Positions 26,319 to 36,309 are shown, counted from the first letter of the stretch. The stretch: 64,000 nt of DNA from JAIOSM01 sp964565415 (GCA_964565415.1 CAZMEX010000001.1:62001-126000); one strand, 5' to 3'. Made by a program: numbers and translations. The notes: a model not told the origin generated them from the letters alone.

Positions 26319-27614
26319 TTATTTATCAGCTTCTTCAAGTGCTTTAGCAGCCGCTTCTGCCTCTGCTTTAGCAGCCGCAATTGCTTCTGGATATAATTCT
26401 CGTTCCTGGGGAAAAACCGGGAGATAACGATAGGTTATCGAAATAAGAATAATACCATATGCAATTGGAAGAATAGTTGTTGCAATCTCCTGCCAGCTTG
26501 GGAAATAGTGAGCCCATTGGTCAAAACTCATTACTGGTACTGCCATGACCTGTAATACCATAACCCATCTGTTCAGACATACTCCAAAGACTGCAAGCAT
26601 CAGTGCAGCAATCAACAGAGTTGGATTTTCCCTTAAACGTCTGGAAATAAGAATAAAGGCAGGAACTATACCGCCAATAACAATCTCCACAAATAAAATC
26701 CAGATTCCATATACACCAGATCCATAAAAATCAGTCAGGTTGAATCCTTTTTGTGGTGCTGTTACATTTGCCCAGTATATGGTATCAATTATTTTAGCAG
26801 CAAGATAAACCATAATCATCCAGCCTGCAATTTTTGCAAGCAGGTTAATAACATTATCCTTAACAAGTTTTTTGCCTGTAATTTTTTCGACAGTTTTGGT
26901 GACAAGGATTGTAAAAGTTGGACCATAAGCTGCTGCTGAAAAACTATAAAGGAAAAAAGTCCATGGCCATATGAGAAGACCTTCTCTAAAGCCAAAAGGG
27001 CGACCGTACAGCACACCTGTAACTCCACCAAGCGAACCCTGATGGAAAAATGACAGAAATGCGCCGGTTGCAGCAAAAACAGCCATAACTCCATGCATGT
27101 TGTGATTAACATGATGTAAAAACGGTATTTTTATGAGCTGCCTGTTTTCAAGAATATTTGGTATAAACTCAATGGTTAAAACAGCAAAGTAGCATGTTAG
27201 ACAAAAGGCTACTTCTGTAAGCATTGAATGAATATTAGCATGCCAGAATATAAACCAGCCTCTAAGGGGCTGTCCAATATCAATGGCAAGAATTAATAAA
27301 GCGGAGCTGTAGCAGATAAATCCGATAATTACAGCAAAATTGATTATATTCTTCAGTTCATCTATACCGAAAATATATTTTAAAAGACCTGTAAAAAATG
27401 CACCGCCTCCAATGGCGATTACTGCAAGGTCTGCCCAAATCCAGATGGCAAAACCATAATAATCGTTCATGCTTGTCTGGTTGAGACCCTTAATCCAACA
27501 GAGGGCCATGGCAAATACGCCCCAGAGGAGGACAACGCTAACAGCAGCAATTCCCATAGCAAATACTGGAAAAGAGCAGCGCTTTGCACCATCAGGTATT
27601 AATGCAGAATCCAT
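26319..27614 (-). CDS. qrcD: NrfD/PsrC-like membrane quinone subunit, probable QrcD
   Basis: The 431-residue protein has about ten membrane helices in the NrfD (polysulfide reductase membrane subunit) pattern, with RGWFIFWHANIHSMLTEVAFCL and GAFLSFFHQGSLGG as recognisable core elements. It would bind menaquinone and take part in its reduction on the periplasmic side. The last 30 residues are an Ala/Glu/Lys helix (EAIAAAKAEAEAAAKALEEA) of unusual composition. It follows the iron-sulfur subunit by 45 bp. The whole gene order matches Qrc rather than polysulfide reductase alone. Confidence 0.85.
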   Translation of the reverse strand: MDSALIPDGAKRCSFPVFAMGIAAVSVVLLWGVFAMALCWIKGLNQTSMNDYYGFAIWIWADLAVIAIGGGAFFTGLLKYIFGIDELKNIINFAVIIGFICYSSALLILAIDIGQPLRGWFIFWHANIHSMLTEVAFCLTCYFAVLTIEFIPNILENRQLIKIPFLHHVNHNMHGVMAVFAATGAFLSFFHQGSLGGVTGVLYGRPFGFREGLLIWPWTFFLYSFSAAAYGPTFTILVTKTVEKITGKKLVKDNVINLLAKIAGWMIMVYLAAKIIDTIYWANVTAPQKGFNLTDFYGSGVYGIWILFVEIVIGGIVPAFILISRRLRENPTLLIAALMLAVFGVCLNRWVMVLQVMAVPVMSFDQWAHYFPSWQEIATTILPIAYGIILISITYRYLPVFPQERELYPEAIAAAKAEAEAAAKALEEADK

Positions 27615-27659
27615 AATTATAAACTCCTAATAAGTATTGAATATTTAAATTCCAAAGAA

Positions 27660-28484
27660 TTATCCATGATGATTTTTAACCTTTTCCCATTCACCATCAA
27701 TATAGTTGTCTCCAGCTTTTCTAACCCACTCTTTTTCTGAGATATAATATACTTTAGGGTTGGTTTGTAATCTTTCCAGGAGACGGAATGCTTTTGGATT
27801 TCTTGGTTTACCAGAGTGATGGGGATCGGGTTTAACAAGTTGATGAATAGCATGGGAAGGATCATTCAGATCACCAAAAGTTATTGCACCGGCAGGACAT
27901 GCCTGGGTGCAGCTGGTCTGATATTCCTCTTCAAACAATTCATCTCTCTCTTCAAAATATGCTTTATCTTTTGCCGCTTGATATCTGTGAAAGCAAAAGC
28001 TGCATTTTTCAACAACACCTCTCATTCTTGGTGATACATCAGGGCTTAAGTATTTTTCCATACCTTCAGGCCATTTGGGATCCCACCAGTTAAAATACCG
28101 TGCATGATAGGGGCATGCTCCCATACAATATCTGCAGCCAAAACATCTTGTGTATATCTGGCTTACTATACCTGTTGTGTGACCATAATCAGTAGCAGTT
28201 GCAGGGCAGACAGAGACGCAGGGAGAGTGTCCGTGGTCGCCTTTTCCGCCGCAATGCATACATGGTCTTGGCAGATAACATATTTCAGTATCAGGGAATG
28301 ATTTACCATTGGTCAGCTTAAAAACTTTCATCCAGGTGATACTGTCTTTTTTATTTGATTCATTCTTTTTAAATGGAACGTTATTCTCAGACATACATGC
28401 AACCATACAGGAACCGCATCCTGTACATTTGTCCAGATCAATAGCCATTCCAAACTTATGTGTGTTTCCGTGTTTTTGTTTCAT
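27660..28484 (-). CDS. qrcC: Periplasmic four-cluster ferredoxin subunit, probable QrcC
   Basis: The 274-residue protein is of the PsrB/DmsB type. Four cluster-binding sets are visible: CTGCGSCMVAC near 20; CMHCGGKGDHGHSPCVSVCP in the first third; CFGCRYCMGACP near 120; CSFC paired with a distant CTQACPAGA. It would relay electrons between the cytochrome/QrcB side and the membrane subunit. It has no signal peptide of its own, as is usual for Tat partners that travel with the catalytic subunit. It starts 26 bp after qrcB. Confidence 0.87.
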   Translation of the reverse strand: MKQKHGNTHKFGMAIDLDKCTGCGSCMVACMSENNVPFKKNESNKKDSITWMKVFKLTNGKSFPDTEICYLPRPCMHCGGKGDHGHSPCVSVCPATATDYGHTTGIVSQIYTRCFGCRYCMGACPYHARYFNWWDPKWPEGMEKYLSPDVSPRMRGVVEKCSFCFHRYQAAKDKAYFEERDELFEEEYQTSCTQACPAGAITFGDLNDPSHAIHQLVKPDPHHSGKPRNPKAFRLLERLQTNPKVYYISEKEWVRKAGDNYIDGEWEKVKNHHG

Positions 28485-28510
28485 CAGAACCTCTTTTGCA
28501 TATTATTCTG

Positions 28511-30655
28511 TTAAACCCTGGAAATACTGGCAGCAATTCCCCAGGCAGCATCCTGTCCTGTACTTGGCTCAATAACAGGGGCAATAAGTTTGTTGATATT
28601 TACACCCTTGTCAGCAACATATTCATTATCTAAGGTACGTCCTAAACCTTGTGCCATTCCAATCAGTCCTGGCATGATGCCCTCAAAAATATTTATTTTT
28701 ACAATTGCTGAACCAACAGGGGTAGTAATTTTTGCTTTATCTCCCTGAGCTAACCTTGCTTTTTTTGCTGTCTCAGGATTTATCTCCACAAGGATGTCAC
28801 TCCCTTTGATAACTTTATCTGATACAGTTTTAATGGCAAATGGTGATGAAGCAATCTCATTGCCTGCAATTCTGATATTATCAATGGAGATAAGTGTCAA
28901 GGGATATGATTTTTTATCACCCGGAGCTGTAACAGATTTTAACCCACTGGTAATAAAAGAAAAATTCACTGCCGACTTTAAATAAGAAGGCTTATTATTT
29001 AATACAACATAACCTTTATCTGAAAGAGAGTCGATAACACTTTTTGCAACAGATTTTAAACAATTTTCATAATTATCCCAGGCAAAATTATCACTGATTT
29101 TCCCTTTTAATGCCTTGGCAATCATCAATATAGAGTCTCCAGTGTTGTTGGTGTTAAATATTGGTTTAACAACTGGTTTGCTGAGCCCAATGGTTTTTTT
29201 TGCTAAACCCGGGCTTGATGGAACATCTTCATATCTTTCAAGGAATATGTGACCCGGCAGAATAATATCTGCCTGTTTTGATGTTTCATCCATAAAAGAT
29301 GAGAAACTGACTTTAAAAGGTATTTTTGCAAAAGCTTTATTTACTTTCTCACTGTCATGCATTGTATAGCATGGATTGGAGTTCAATATGAAAAGTGCTT
29401 GAACAGGTGAGTTTGAAGATTCGTCAATTTTTGATACCAAGCTTTCAAAACTTGAGTGCCGTGGTTTGGCAAATCCTTTTCTTGCTGTACTATCAAGGTT
29501 TTCCAGGGGGAAATTCAGATAACTTTTGTCCCTGTTGACCCAGACCCCGCCTTTTTTGTTAATATTGCCGACAAGACAATTTAAAGCATGAACTGCAGCA
29601 AATTCTTTTGTATCTCCTGCAATATCTCCTTTACCCTTGCCAGCTATCGCAACAGGGTTATCTGCCCACGCAAATTTATGGGCAAGCTGTTTGATAAAAG
29701 TTAAATCAATTCCGGTTTTTTCAGCTGTTTTCTCTGGTGTATGCTCGTTTTCCAGCATTTTTGCAAAAGCTGTAAGGCTTAAGTCATATTTAGAAATATA
29801 TGAAGTATCATAAATTTCTTCTTTTATGATTATCTGGCACAACCCAAGGGCAAGATCAGCTTCACTCCCAGGTTTAATTGGAATCCATTTGTCAGCACTT
29901 GCAGCAGTGTTGGAGAGGCGTGGTTCAACCTGGAAAAGTTTTGCATCCTTTGCTTTTCTTGCTGCGTTGATTCTAAAACAATTGACCGGAGATCCCCAGC
30001 CTTCTATAAGCCCTGAACCAAAACTTAAGATAAAATTTGAATTTTCAAGATCAAAACTTAATCTGTTATTTTGTCCATGCATTTTTGAAGTAATTGTCTC
30101 CCATGTTGTATCCATGGAAGGTGTGGAGTAAAAATTATTAGATCCAAAAACCTTTAAAAAACGTTTGAAAAGTTCAGGGACTGACCCTTTATTATTACCT
30201 GAAATACAGGCAAGTGTTTGTGGTTTTCCCTGGTCCCGGAGAGCTGTTAGTTTTGTTGCAATGTGTGAGACTGCATCTTCCCATGAAATTTTTTCAAATT
30301 TTTTACCATTTTTTTTCATTGGGAACTTTATCCGGGAAGGGTCGTATAAATATTGAAGCCCTGCAATTCCATGCAGACATATACCGCCTTTATTAATTGG
30401 GTGATTATATTGCCCTTCAATTTTAACTGCTCTTCCTGCAACTTTTCTTACACTTATTCCACAGCTTCCTTTACAAAGACTGCAGACTGAATTTTCAAAT
30501 GTTACTTCTCCATCTTTTGGTACTGGCAGCAATCCAAACCAATTCTGGGACATTATGGAACTATCGTCCATCAATTTTATCCCCGCAGGAGAAACAGCAG
30601 CACCAGCTACAGCACCAAGTCCAAGTCCTAGGAAGCTTCTTCTGTCAACTTTCAT
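28511..30655 (-). CDS. qrcB: Molybdopterin oxidoreductase-family subunit with Tat signal, probable QrcB
   Basis: The 714-residue protein has a Tat signal (DRRSFLGLGLGAVAGAAVSP) and an N-terminal cluster motif, CSLCKGSCGI with a later GGICLHG. The DMSO-reductase-like core follows, ending in the barrel domain (AKITTPVGSAIVKINIF). Where active family members usually present the metal ligand, the sequence reads FYSTPSMDTTWETI, with no Cys or Sec. That agrees with Qrc, whose large subunit is reported to lack the molybdenum cofactor and to act as an electron conduit. The assignment rests mainly on the cytochrome-Mo-FeS-NrfD gene order. Confidence 0.82.
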   Translation of the reverse strand: MKVDRRSFLGLGLGAVAGAAVSPAGIKLMDDSSIMSQNWFGLLPVPKDGEVTFENSVCSLCKGSCGISVRKVAGRAVKIEGQYNHPINKGGICLHGIAGLQYLYDPSRIKFPMKKNGKKFEKISWEDAVSHIATKLTALRDQGKPQTLACISGNNKGSVPELFKRFLKVFGSNNFYSTPSMDTTWETITSKMHGQNNRLSFDLENSNFILSFGSGLIEGWGSPVNCFRINAARKAKDAKLFQVEPRLSNTAASADKWIPIKPGSEADLALGLCQIIIKEEIYDTSYISKYDLSLTAFAKMLENEHTPEKTAEKTGIDLTFIKQLAHKFAWADNPVAIAGKGKGDIAGDTKEFAAVHALNCLVGNINKKGGVWVNRDKSYLNFPLENLDSTARKGFAKPRHSSFESLVSKIDESSNSPVQALFILNSNPCYTMHDSEKVNKAFAKIPFKVSFSSFMDETSKQADIILPGHIFLERYEDVPSSPGLAKKTIGLSKPVVKPIFNTNNTGDSILMIAKALKGKISDNFAWDNYENCLKSVAKSVIDSLSDKGYVVLNNKPSYLKSAVNFSFITSGLKSVTAPGDKKSYPLTLISIDNIRIAGNEIASSPFAIKTVSDKVIKGSDILVEINPETAKKARLAQGDKAKITTPVGSAIVKINIFEGIMPGLIGMAQGLGRTLDNEYVADKGVNINKLIAPVIEPSTGQDAAWGIAASISRV

Positions 30656-30706
30656 AAATTATACCTCGATAACGTTTATTGCATTTATCATACAAACAAA
30701 GCCTTC

Positions 30707-31360
30707 TTATTTGTGACATTGAAAACATGCGCCCTTACTACCAGTTTCCTTTTTGTGGCATTCAGCACAATCATCCATTTTCATACGATCCCAGGAATTC
30801 TTTTTAATGCCCCAGATGTTTTTACCCCAGATGTCACGGCTGTATCCAGTGATTCTGTTCTCTTCATAAGGTCTGCTTGTCTCAGACTCACCAATGTTGC
30901 CATGGCAGGTTTTACACTCCATGGGATTTTTCCCTTTCAGGTGAGCAGCATGGGAAAAAAATACACAATCAGGCTGTCTTGAGTATATAAGCCATGGGAC
31001 TTCTTTTTCATTGGCAACATACTCTTCACAAAAGATTTGTTCATCTTCAGAATCCCCCATTGGATCCTCTTCATGGCACTCCATACATGATGCAAGGTCA
31101 GGAATGCCGTCATAGCTCCCATCTTCCCGGAGAGAGTGGCAGGAGTCACAACCTCCCAATTCATCAGTGTGTAAAGCGTGATTAAAATTAAAAGGCTGCT
31201 CTTTTTTCGAGTAGAGCAGTTTTGGAAAAAGCAGCCACCCAGAAAGAAAAACTACAATAAAAGCAATCAGAAAGAATAAAACACCAAGTCCTAATCCTGA
31301 GTCACCTTCTGTCTTTTTCCCTTCATTACAACATTCAGTATTCTTCTCTTTTTCACCCAT
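30707..31360 (-). CDS. qrcA: Membrane-anchored multiheme cytochrome c, probable QrcA
   Basis: The 217-residue protein has one N-terminal membrane helix (GLGVLFFLIAFIVVFLSGWLLF) and a periplasmic domain. The latter has five CxxCH sites (CDSCH, CMECH, CKTCH, CAECH, CFQCH) and candidate distal histidines in FNFNHALH and FFSHAAH. In Qrc this subunit takes electrons from periplasmic type I cytochrome c3, charged by hydrogenases and formate dehydrogenases, for menaquinone reduction. The Desulfovibrio protein is described as a hexaheme cytochrome, so one site is missing or non-canonical here. It is first in its operon, with a clear promoter upstream. Confidence 0.85.
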   Translation of the reverse strand: MGEKEKNTECCNEGKKTEGDSGLGLGVLFFLIAFIVVFLSGWLLFPKLLYSKKEQPFNFNHALHTDELGGCDSCHSLREDGSYDGIPDLASCMECHEEDPMGDSEDEQIFCEEYVANEKEVPWLIYSRQPDCVFFSHAAHLKGKNPMECKTCHGNIGESETSRPYEENRITGYSRDIWGKNIWGIKKNSWDRMKMDDCAECHKKETGSKGACFQCHK

Positions 31361-31440
31361 GAAAACTCCATCAATTAAAATGTTGATGATACTTTATTTA
31401 CTATACCTGTAGACGACAGGTTATCTTTTAATACTGACAG

Positions 31441-31469
31441 TTTATATAAATATCTTCCAAGCTTGTCAA
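31441..31469 (-). promoter_or_regulatory. Sigma70-type promoter of the qrc operon
   Basis: On the minus strand TTGACA (31464-31469) and TATAAA (31441-31446) are 17 bp apart, about 80 bp upstream of the qrcA start. It lies just downstream of the ccsB stop, separating qrc transcription from the cytochrome maturation operon. Confidence 0.75.
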
Positions 31470-31490
31470 GAAAAATATTAGAAGGATTAC

Positions 31491-32321
31491 CTAGGCATAA
31501 CTATGCAGTCCCGGTAGAAAATTTACTCCGAAATAAGTAAATAATACTGCAAGAAAACCCAGTATTGAAACCCATGCAACTTTGTTTCCATGCCATCCCC
31601 AGGTCACCCGCAGATGCAGCAAAACTGCATAGACAATCCAGGTGATTAAAGACCATGTCTCTTTTGGATCCCAGGACCAGTAAGTACCCCATGCTGAATT
31701 TGCCCATACAGATCCTGTGGCAATGCCGATTGTAAGGAAAAGAAATCCAAAGACAATCATTTGATATGTAAGTTCATCCATGACATTGGCAGAAGGCAGT
31801 TGAGAAAACAGACCATTATCATTGCTTTTTTCAGGCTTGACAAGATACATGATGCTGAAACCAAATGCCACTGTAAAACCTGCATAGCCCAGAAAGCATG
31901 TAATTACATGGGCGATAAGCCAGTTGCTTTTTAGAGCTGGGATAAGGGGAGTAATTGTGTTTTCTATGCCAGGGGAGAGGGAAGCATAGGCAATGGCAAG
32001 AAAAATCAACGGCGTTGCAAAGACACCAATAATTCTCTCTCTATATTTTATTTCAACAAAAATATAGAGAATGCAGACAGTCCATGAGAAAAATACAAGG
32101 GATTCATACATATTTGAAAAAGGGGCATGCCCATATCCAATTTTATAAGATTCCATCCAGCGCAAAATTATGCCGGCAGTATTAAGGATGAATCCTGTTA
32201 TAAGAATAAACATACCTGTTTTGGCTAACAACTTTTTTTTAAATGTCCATGATCCAATATAAAGAATCGATGCAAATGCATATACAAAAGTTGTAATGGA
32301 TAAAATTAAGGAGCTTTCCAT
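31491..32321 (-). CDS. ccsB: CcsA/CcsB-type cytochrome c biogenesis membrane protein
   Basis: The 276-residue protein has eight predicted helices and the heme-handling WWD-type region TYWSWDPKETWSLITWIVYA, with conserved flanking histidines (HLRVTWGWHGNK). It is the heme exporter/lyase half of the System II cytochrome c maturation pair; ResB upstream is the other half. It supplies c-type hemes to periplasmic cytochromes such as QrcA next door. Start lies 5 bp after resB. Naming of this half varies (CcsA, CcsB, ResC). Confidence 0.9.
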   Translation of the reverse strand: MESSLILSITTFVYAFASILYIGSWTFKKKLLAKTGMFILITGFILNTAGIILRWMESYKIGYGHAPFSNMYESLVFFSWTVCILYIFVEIKYRERIIGVFATPLIFLAIAYASLSPGIENTITPLIPALKSNWLIAHVITCFLGYAGFTVAFGFSIMYLVKPEKSNDNGLFSQLPSANVMDELTYQMIVFGFLFLTIGIATGSVWANSAWGTYWSWDPKETWSLITWIVYAVLLHLRVTWGWHGNKVAWVSILGFLAVLFTYFGVNFLPGLHSYA

Positions 32322-32326
32322 GGTGA

Positions 32327-33748
32327 TTATTTCCCTTCTATTCTAAATTTTTTTAGTATATCAGCCAGTTGACCGGCAATTTTTTCAATTTCAATATTCA
32401 TACTCTGGTTGTTTCTATTGGCTTTTCCTGCAACACTTATTGACAATTCATCATCCTTTTCATGTACAATCTCCAGCATAATACTCTGGTGCGACATGAA
32501 AAAAGTTACCATGCAGCCTGCTATCATTAAAACAAAACCAATATAGACAAAGATAACTCCGGGGTCATAAGTAACCTGAAGCCCTGTATAGTATTTTTTT
32601 TCAAAAGTGTCAGCAATAAAGGAAAAGTCTCCCTTACGCATTTTGTCAAAGGTTGGAAATCTTGTGGGCATAACAACCATAAACTCTTTTCCATCAGGTT
32701 TTGTAAGTTTTCCAATGAACGATTCACCAAGGTTGTGTCCTTTAAAATCAAATTGCGGAATATACTTGATTAAAGTAAACTCACCTCCATTTTCAGGAAG
32801 CTTAAAAGACTCATCAAGTTTAACTTTCTGATGATATATCATTTTGCTCTTGTGGCTGTTAATCTCTAAATCAAGGTTGTCAGCTGATGAGACTCCATAA
32901 TTTGCCTGGAAAAAATTAATTGATTTATATCTTAGAGGATCATTGACTATAATATCTTTTTTAAATATTTCTTTATTATCTTCAATTATGGAAATGCTGG
33001 ACTTGAACTCTTCTGGCATCCCAGTATCATAAAATTTAACAATGAATGTATTGCATTTTATAGTAAATCCAAATTTTTTCTCAAATTTTTGATTAGGTAT
33101 CATAACAGAATCAGCTGATTGACCCTCATTAAGATTTAAATTACCTTTAAAACCAAGAAAAGCACCAATTAGAGCACCAATAAGAAGGAAAATAATACTT
33201 AAGTGAACAATATAGACACCAAGTCTTGTCCACCTGCCTTTTTCACCAAAAAATGCAATGGAGTCATCACTCTTTTTTTCCAGGATGGTATTAAACTTTT
33301 TTGATAAAAACTTTTTATATTCCAACGTGGTTTTTTCAAAATTATTATTTGCAATAAAGGTTTGTCTGTTTTTAAGTTTTTTAAATCTTTCAGTATTAAA
33401 GGTTACTTTTTTTGGGAAAATAATTTTCCAGGTTTTATTGAGTCTGTCAATGGAGCAGACCACAATATTGATTACAAGCAAAAAAAGCAGGAGAAGGAAC
33501 CACCATGCGTGGTACATATCATAAAAGTTGAGCAGTGCAAAAAGTTTATATAGAAAATTGCCATACTTGTGAAAGTAGAAAGATTGACTGGCGTTTTGGG
33601 GAATAAGAGTTCCAATAATTGAAGTTACTGCAATTAAAATAAGAGAATATATTGCAAGCTTGACAGATGCAAAAAAGTCCCAGGTTTGTTTGTAAATGGG
33701 TTGATTTGCTGTTGTGTCTGTTTTTTTTGTCTGTTTTGATCTGGTCAT
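32327..33748 (-). CDS. resB: ResB-family cytochrome c biogenesis protein
   Basis: The 473-residue protein has three N-terminal helices, with FASVKLAIYSLILIAVTSIIG and GTLIPQNAS, the typical ResB opening. A large periplasmic domain and a C-terminal membrane span (DPGVIFVYIGFVLMIAGCMVTF) follow. With CcsB it forms the cytochrome c synthetase complex of System II. The preceding DUF374 gene ends 13 bp upstream, so recD, the acyltransferase, resB and ccsB look co-transcribed. Confidence 0.92.
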   Translation of the reverse strand: MTRSKQTKKTDTTANQPIYKQTWDFFASVKLAIYSLILIAVTSIIGTLIPQNASQSFYFHKYGNFLYKLFALLNFYDMYHAWWFLLLLFLLVINIVVCSIDRLNKTWKIIFPKKVTFNTERFKKLKNRQTFIANNNFEKTTLEYKKFLSKKFNTILEKKSDDSIAFFGEKGRWTRLGVYIVHLSIIFLLIGALIGAFLGFKGNLNLNEGQSADSVMIPNQKFEKKFGFTIKCNTFIVKFYDTGMPEEFKSSISIIEDNKEIFKKDIIVNDPLRYKSINFFQANYGVSSADNLDLEINSHKSKMIYHQKVKLDESFKLPENGGEFTLIKYIPQFDFKGHNLGESFIGKLTKPDGKEFMVVMPTRFPTFDKMRKGDFSFIADTFEKKYYTGLQVTYDPGVIFVYIGFVLMIAGCMVTFFMSHQSIMLEIVHEKDDELSISVAGKANRNNQSMNIEIEKIAGQLADILKKFRIEGK

Positions 33749-33761
33749 TGTGAAATTAACC

Positions 33762-34418
33762 TTATGTTTTAATGTATTTAGCTAAACTATTTTGAAGTTC
33801 AACTCTTTTATTTTCAAAATCTTTATCTGTTTTTATTGAATCAGCTGAAATTTTTTTACTGAATACTATTGTTACTTTGGAAAATGGCTTTGGAATCTGG
33901 CTTTTGTCCCAGGAGTTCACATGCCATGCTGACTCAGCAATGGCAGAACAGGGAAATATTAATGCTCCTGATTTCTGGGCTATGCGGATGGAACCTGGTT
34001 TTACAATCCCAAGGGGTCCTTTTGGACCATCTGGAGCCACAGCACCAATATGATTCTTGTTTGTAAGGTGTTGTATCATTAACTCCATTGCTTGTTTTCC
34101 TCCCCTTGAGGATGAACCCCTTATGCCAATGTATCCATTCAGTTCACCCACATTGGTCATGATATCACCATCAAGGCTTTTGCTTACAATACCTGCCACA
34201 TTGTACTTTAAAAATTTTTTAATTCCTTTTATACAGGCAAGGGCGTGTTGGTGGGAAGCTACCAGAACAACTGATCCACCATTTTCAAGATGGTTTGTAA
34301 ACTCATCTTGATTTTTATATTTTATGCAGATGGTAAGAAAATAAATATTCATTAAAATATGTATAAGATAACTTGTTATGGTACTTCCTAATAATAGTCG
34401 CTTAATTTTTTTATTCAT
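33762..34418 (-). CDS. DUF374/LPLAT-superfamily acyltransferase
   Basis: The 218-residue protein has an N-terminal hydrophobic segment, VVLVASHQHALACIKGIK (a modified HxxxxD-like acyltransferase motif, here HQHALA), GSSSRGGKQAMELM and APDGPKGPLGIVKPGSI. These are the landmarks of the DUF374 lysophospholipid acyltransferase-like family. It may act on a lipid A or phospholipid precursor at the inner membrane. The ATG at 34418 overlaps the recD stop by 8 bp. An earlier in-frame ATG at 34466 lies deep inside recD and is less likely. Confidence 0.85.
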   Translation of the reverse strand: MNKKIKRLLLGSTITSYLIHILMNIYFLTICIKYKNQDEFTNHLENGGSVVLVASHQHALACIKGIKKFLKYNVAGIVSKSLDGDIMTNVGELNGYIGIRGSSSRGGKQAMELMIQHLTNKNHIGAVAPDGPKGPLGIVKPGSIRIAQKSGALIFPCSAIAESAWHVNSWDKSQIPKPFSKVTIVFSKKISADSIKTDKDFENKRVELQNSLAKYIKT

Positions 34419-36162
34419 TTTTATCTTTATGATAGTTATCTTTATGATATGTAATACTTTTATCAAGCAATTTAGTTATATTGGATAATTTTTTTGAATG
34501 GGTTATGGCAGCATGTTTTATTACATCAATACTGCCTGCAATGGTAACTTTTTTTCTTGCCCGCGTGATAGCTGTGTATAAAAGTTCCCTTGTTAAAACA
34601 GGTGATGAAACAGAAGGAAGAACAAGGAGAACATGGTCAAATTCCGAACCCTGGCTTTTATGTACAGTGATTGCAAATGCATGTTCAAACGTTTTGAGCT
34701 GGGAAATATTAAAAGACCTGAGAGATGAGTCTTTATCCTGAAAAAAAGCTTTTATTTCACCTTTTGTTTTCACAAGCATGCCCATGTCCCCATTAAACAA
34801 AAGTTTATTGTAATCGTTTTTTGTAATCATTAAAATTGACTTTAAAAAAGATTGTTTTATACCATGGATTTGTGAGGTCTGTAAAAGGTTTTCTGTGATT
34901 TTATTTAAATTGTCAGAACCAGAAGAGCTTTTTCTCAAACAGCATAAAATTTTAAACTCGCCAAGTTTTTTATGGGCGAGCTCAAGGTTATTTTCTTGAA
35001 AATAGGGAGTATAACCTTTGATTATAATATTTTTAAGGTCAGACTCTATTTTTGAAGAGTCATTAATATTGATAAAGGCAAGATCATTGTAATTTTTTAA
35101 GTTAAAGCTTGAAAAAATAGTTTCAATCTCTTTTACATTACCTGAATTTATAGCCCGGGCAAGTTTATTGATGCCATGTTTTCTGCCGGATCTGAAATTA
35201 TAGTCAAGGTTTACAATAAAGTTATTCAGCTTTTCAGATTCACAGATATCGGCAAAGAGAGAGCCTGTTTCAATGGAACCAAGCTGGTTCTTGTCACCAA
35301 AAATAATAACTTTTGTGCTCAAGGGTATTGCTTCTAAGAGCTTGGTCATTAAGGCAATGTCAATCATTGATGCTTCATCAATGATCACGAGATCAGCACT
35401 GATTTTTTTTTCAGTATACTGTTTTCTGGTCTTTACACTGGTCTTGATTTGTAAAAGTCTATGGATTGTCAAACCTGATTTGAACTTTGATGCAGCTTTA
35501 CCAGTTGGTGCAGTGTATACAATCTTCAGGGAAGTTTGCTGCTTTGATAAATTTGAAAAGACTGCTCCGATTTTATCAGCAATATATGTTTTTCCGGTTC
35601 CAGGTCCTCCCGGGATAATTAAAAAATTATTTTTAAGCGCTTTTTGCACACAATCTTTCTGGGTCTCTATGGCAGCTTTTTTTTCTTGATCAAACTCTTT
35701 TTTAAAATGGTCAAAATGTTTGTTGATTTCAATGCCCAGAACTCCGGGGTCAACACCAGGTGATTTGTATTTTACTCTTTGGGATATGTTTTTAACAAAT
35801 CGTTGTTGATAATCAAAAAATCTGGCAAGATAGAGTCGGCAATCTGAATCCAGCACAAGGGGGTAATCACAGGTTTTCCCAACGATTTTGCTTGATTTTA
35901 AAGCGTTAAGCCAAAGCTTTTTTTCAGGAAGTTTAAACTTGTCTGGATTCATTGAGTCGTTATCAATTGTAATTGCTCTGTTTGACATCTTAAGTATATC
36001 AATACAAAGATGCCCCTCCCGTGAATTTTTTGAAACAAGGGCAGCAGATAATTTTATGATTTCACTGTTTTCTTTGCTGATTTCAGCAAGATTGGTGGCA
36101 AAAAAATAATCAAGGTTTGAAAAAAATCCCAAGCCAAACAATTTGTCAATATCAATCTGCAT
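34411..36162 (-). CDS. recD: RecD-like DNA helicase (exodeoxyribonuclease V alpha family)
   Basis: The 583-residue protein is a superfamily 1B helicase. It has Walker A GGPGTGKTYIADKI near 185, Walker B VIIDEASMIDIALM, motif III GDKNQLGSIETGSLF, and the C-terminal FAITVHKSQGSEFDHVLLV with YTAITRARKKV. Its length is near Escherichia coli RecD. It is the 5'-3' motor of the RecBCD double-strand break repair enzyme. recB and recC are not next to it here and may lie elsewhere, so it could also be a RecD2-like protein acting alone. Confidence 0.88.
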   Translation of the reverse strand: MQIDIDKLFGLGFFSNLDYFFATNLAEISKENSEIIKLSAALVSKNSREGHLCIDILKMSNRAITIDNDSMNPDKFKLPEKKLWLNALKSSKIVGKTCDYPLVLDSDCRLYLARFFDYQQRFVKNISQRVKYKSPGVDPGVLGIEINKHFDHFKKEFDQEKKAAIETQKDCVQKALKNNFLIIPGGPGTGKTYIADKIGAVFSNLSKQQTSLKIVYTAPTGKAASKFKSGLTIHRLLQIKTSVKTRKQYTEKKISADLVIIDEASMIDIALMTKLLEAIPLSTKVIIFGDKNQLGSIETGSLFADICESEKLNNFIVNLDYNFRSGRKHGINKLARAINSGNVKEIETIFSSFNLKNYNDLAFININDSSKIESDLKNIIIKGYTPYFQENNLELAHKKLGEFKILCCLRKSSSGSDNLNKITENLLQTSQIHGIKQSFLKSILMITKNDYNKLLFNGDMGMLVKTKGEIKAFFQDKDSSLRSFNISQLKTFEHAFAITVHKSQGSEFDHVLLVLPSVSSPVLTRELLYTAITRARKKVTIAGSIDVIKHAAITHSKKLSNITKLLDKSITYHKDNYHKDKNE

Positions 36163-36309
36163 AATCTTATAATCTATAGATATTATGCTGGAAAAACAAG
36201 ATAATTATAGACCTTAGAGTGATGTTTTTCCATGATAATTGCTCAAGATATGTTATATGGAGGAAATCTTAAGGTGGGACAATGGAATAGAATGGAATAG
36301 AGAGACAAG

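Noticed and set aside
28511..30655. An active polysulfide/thiosulfate or formate-type molybdoenzyme
   Set aside because: The expected Cys/Sec metal ligand is not seen and the cytochrome-first gene order matches Qrc; a catalytic molybdenum site is therefore unlikely, though not excluded.
36281..36300. 10-bp tandem repeat AATGGAATAG x2
   Set aside because: Two short copies in AT-rich intergenic DNA; too little to support a function.
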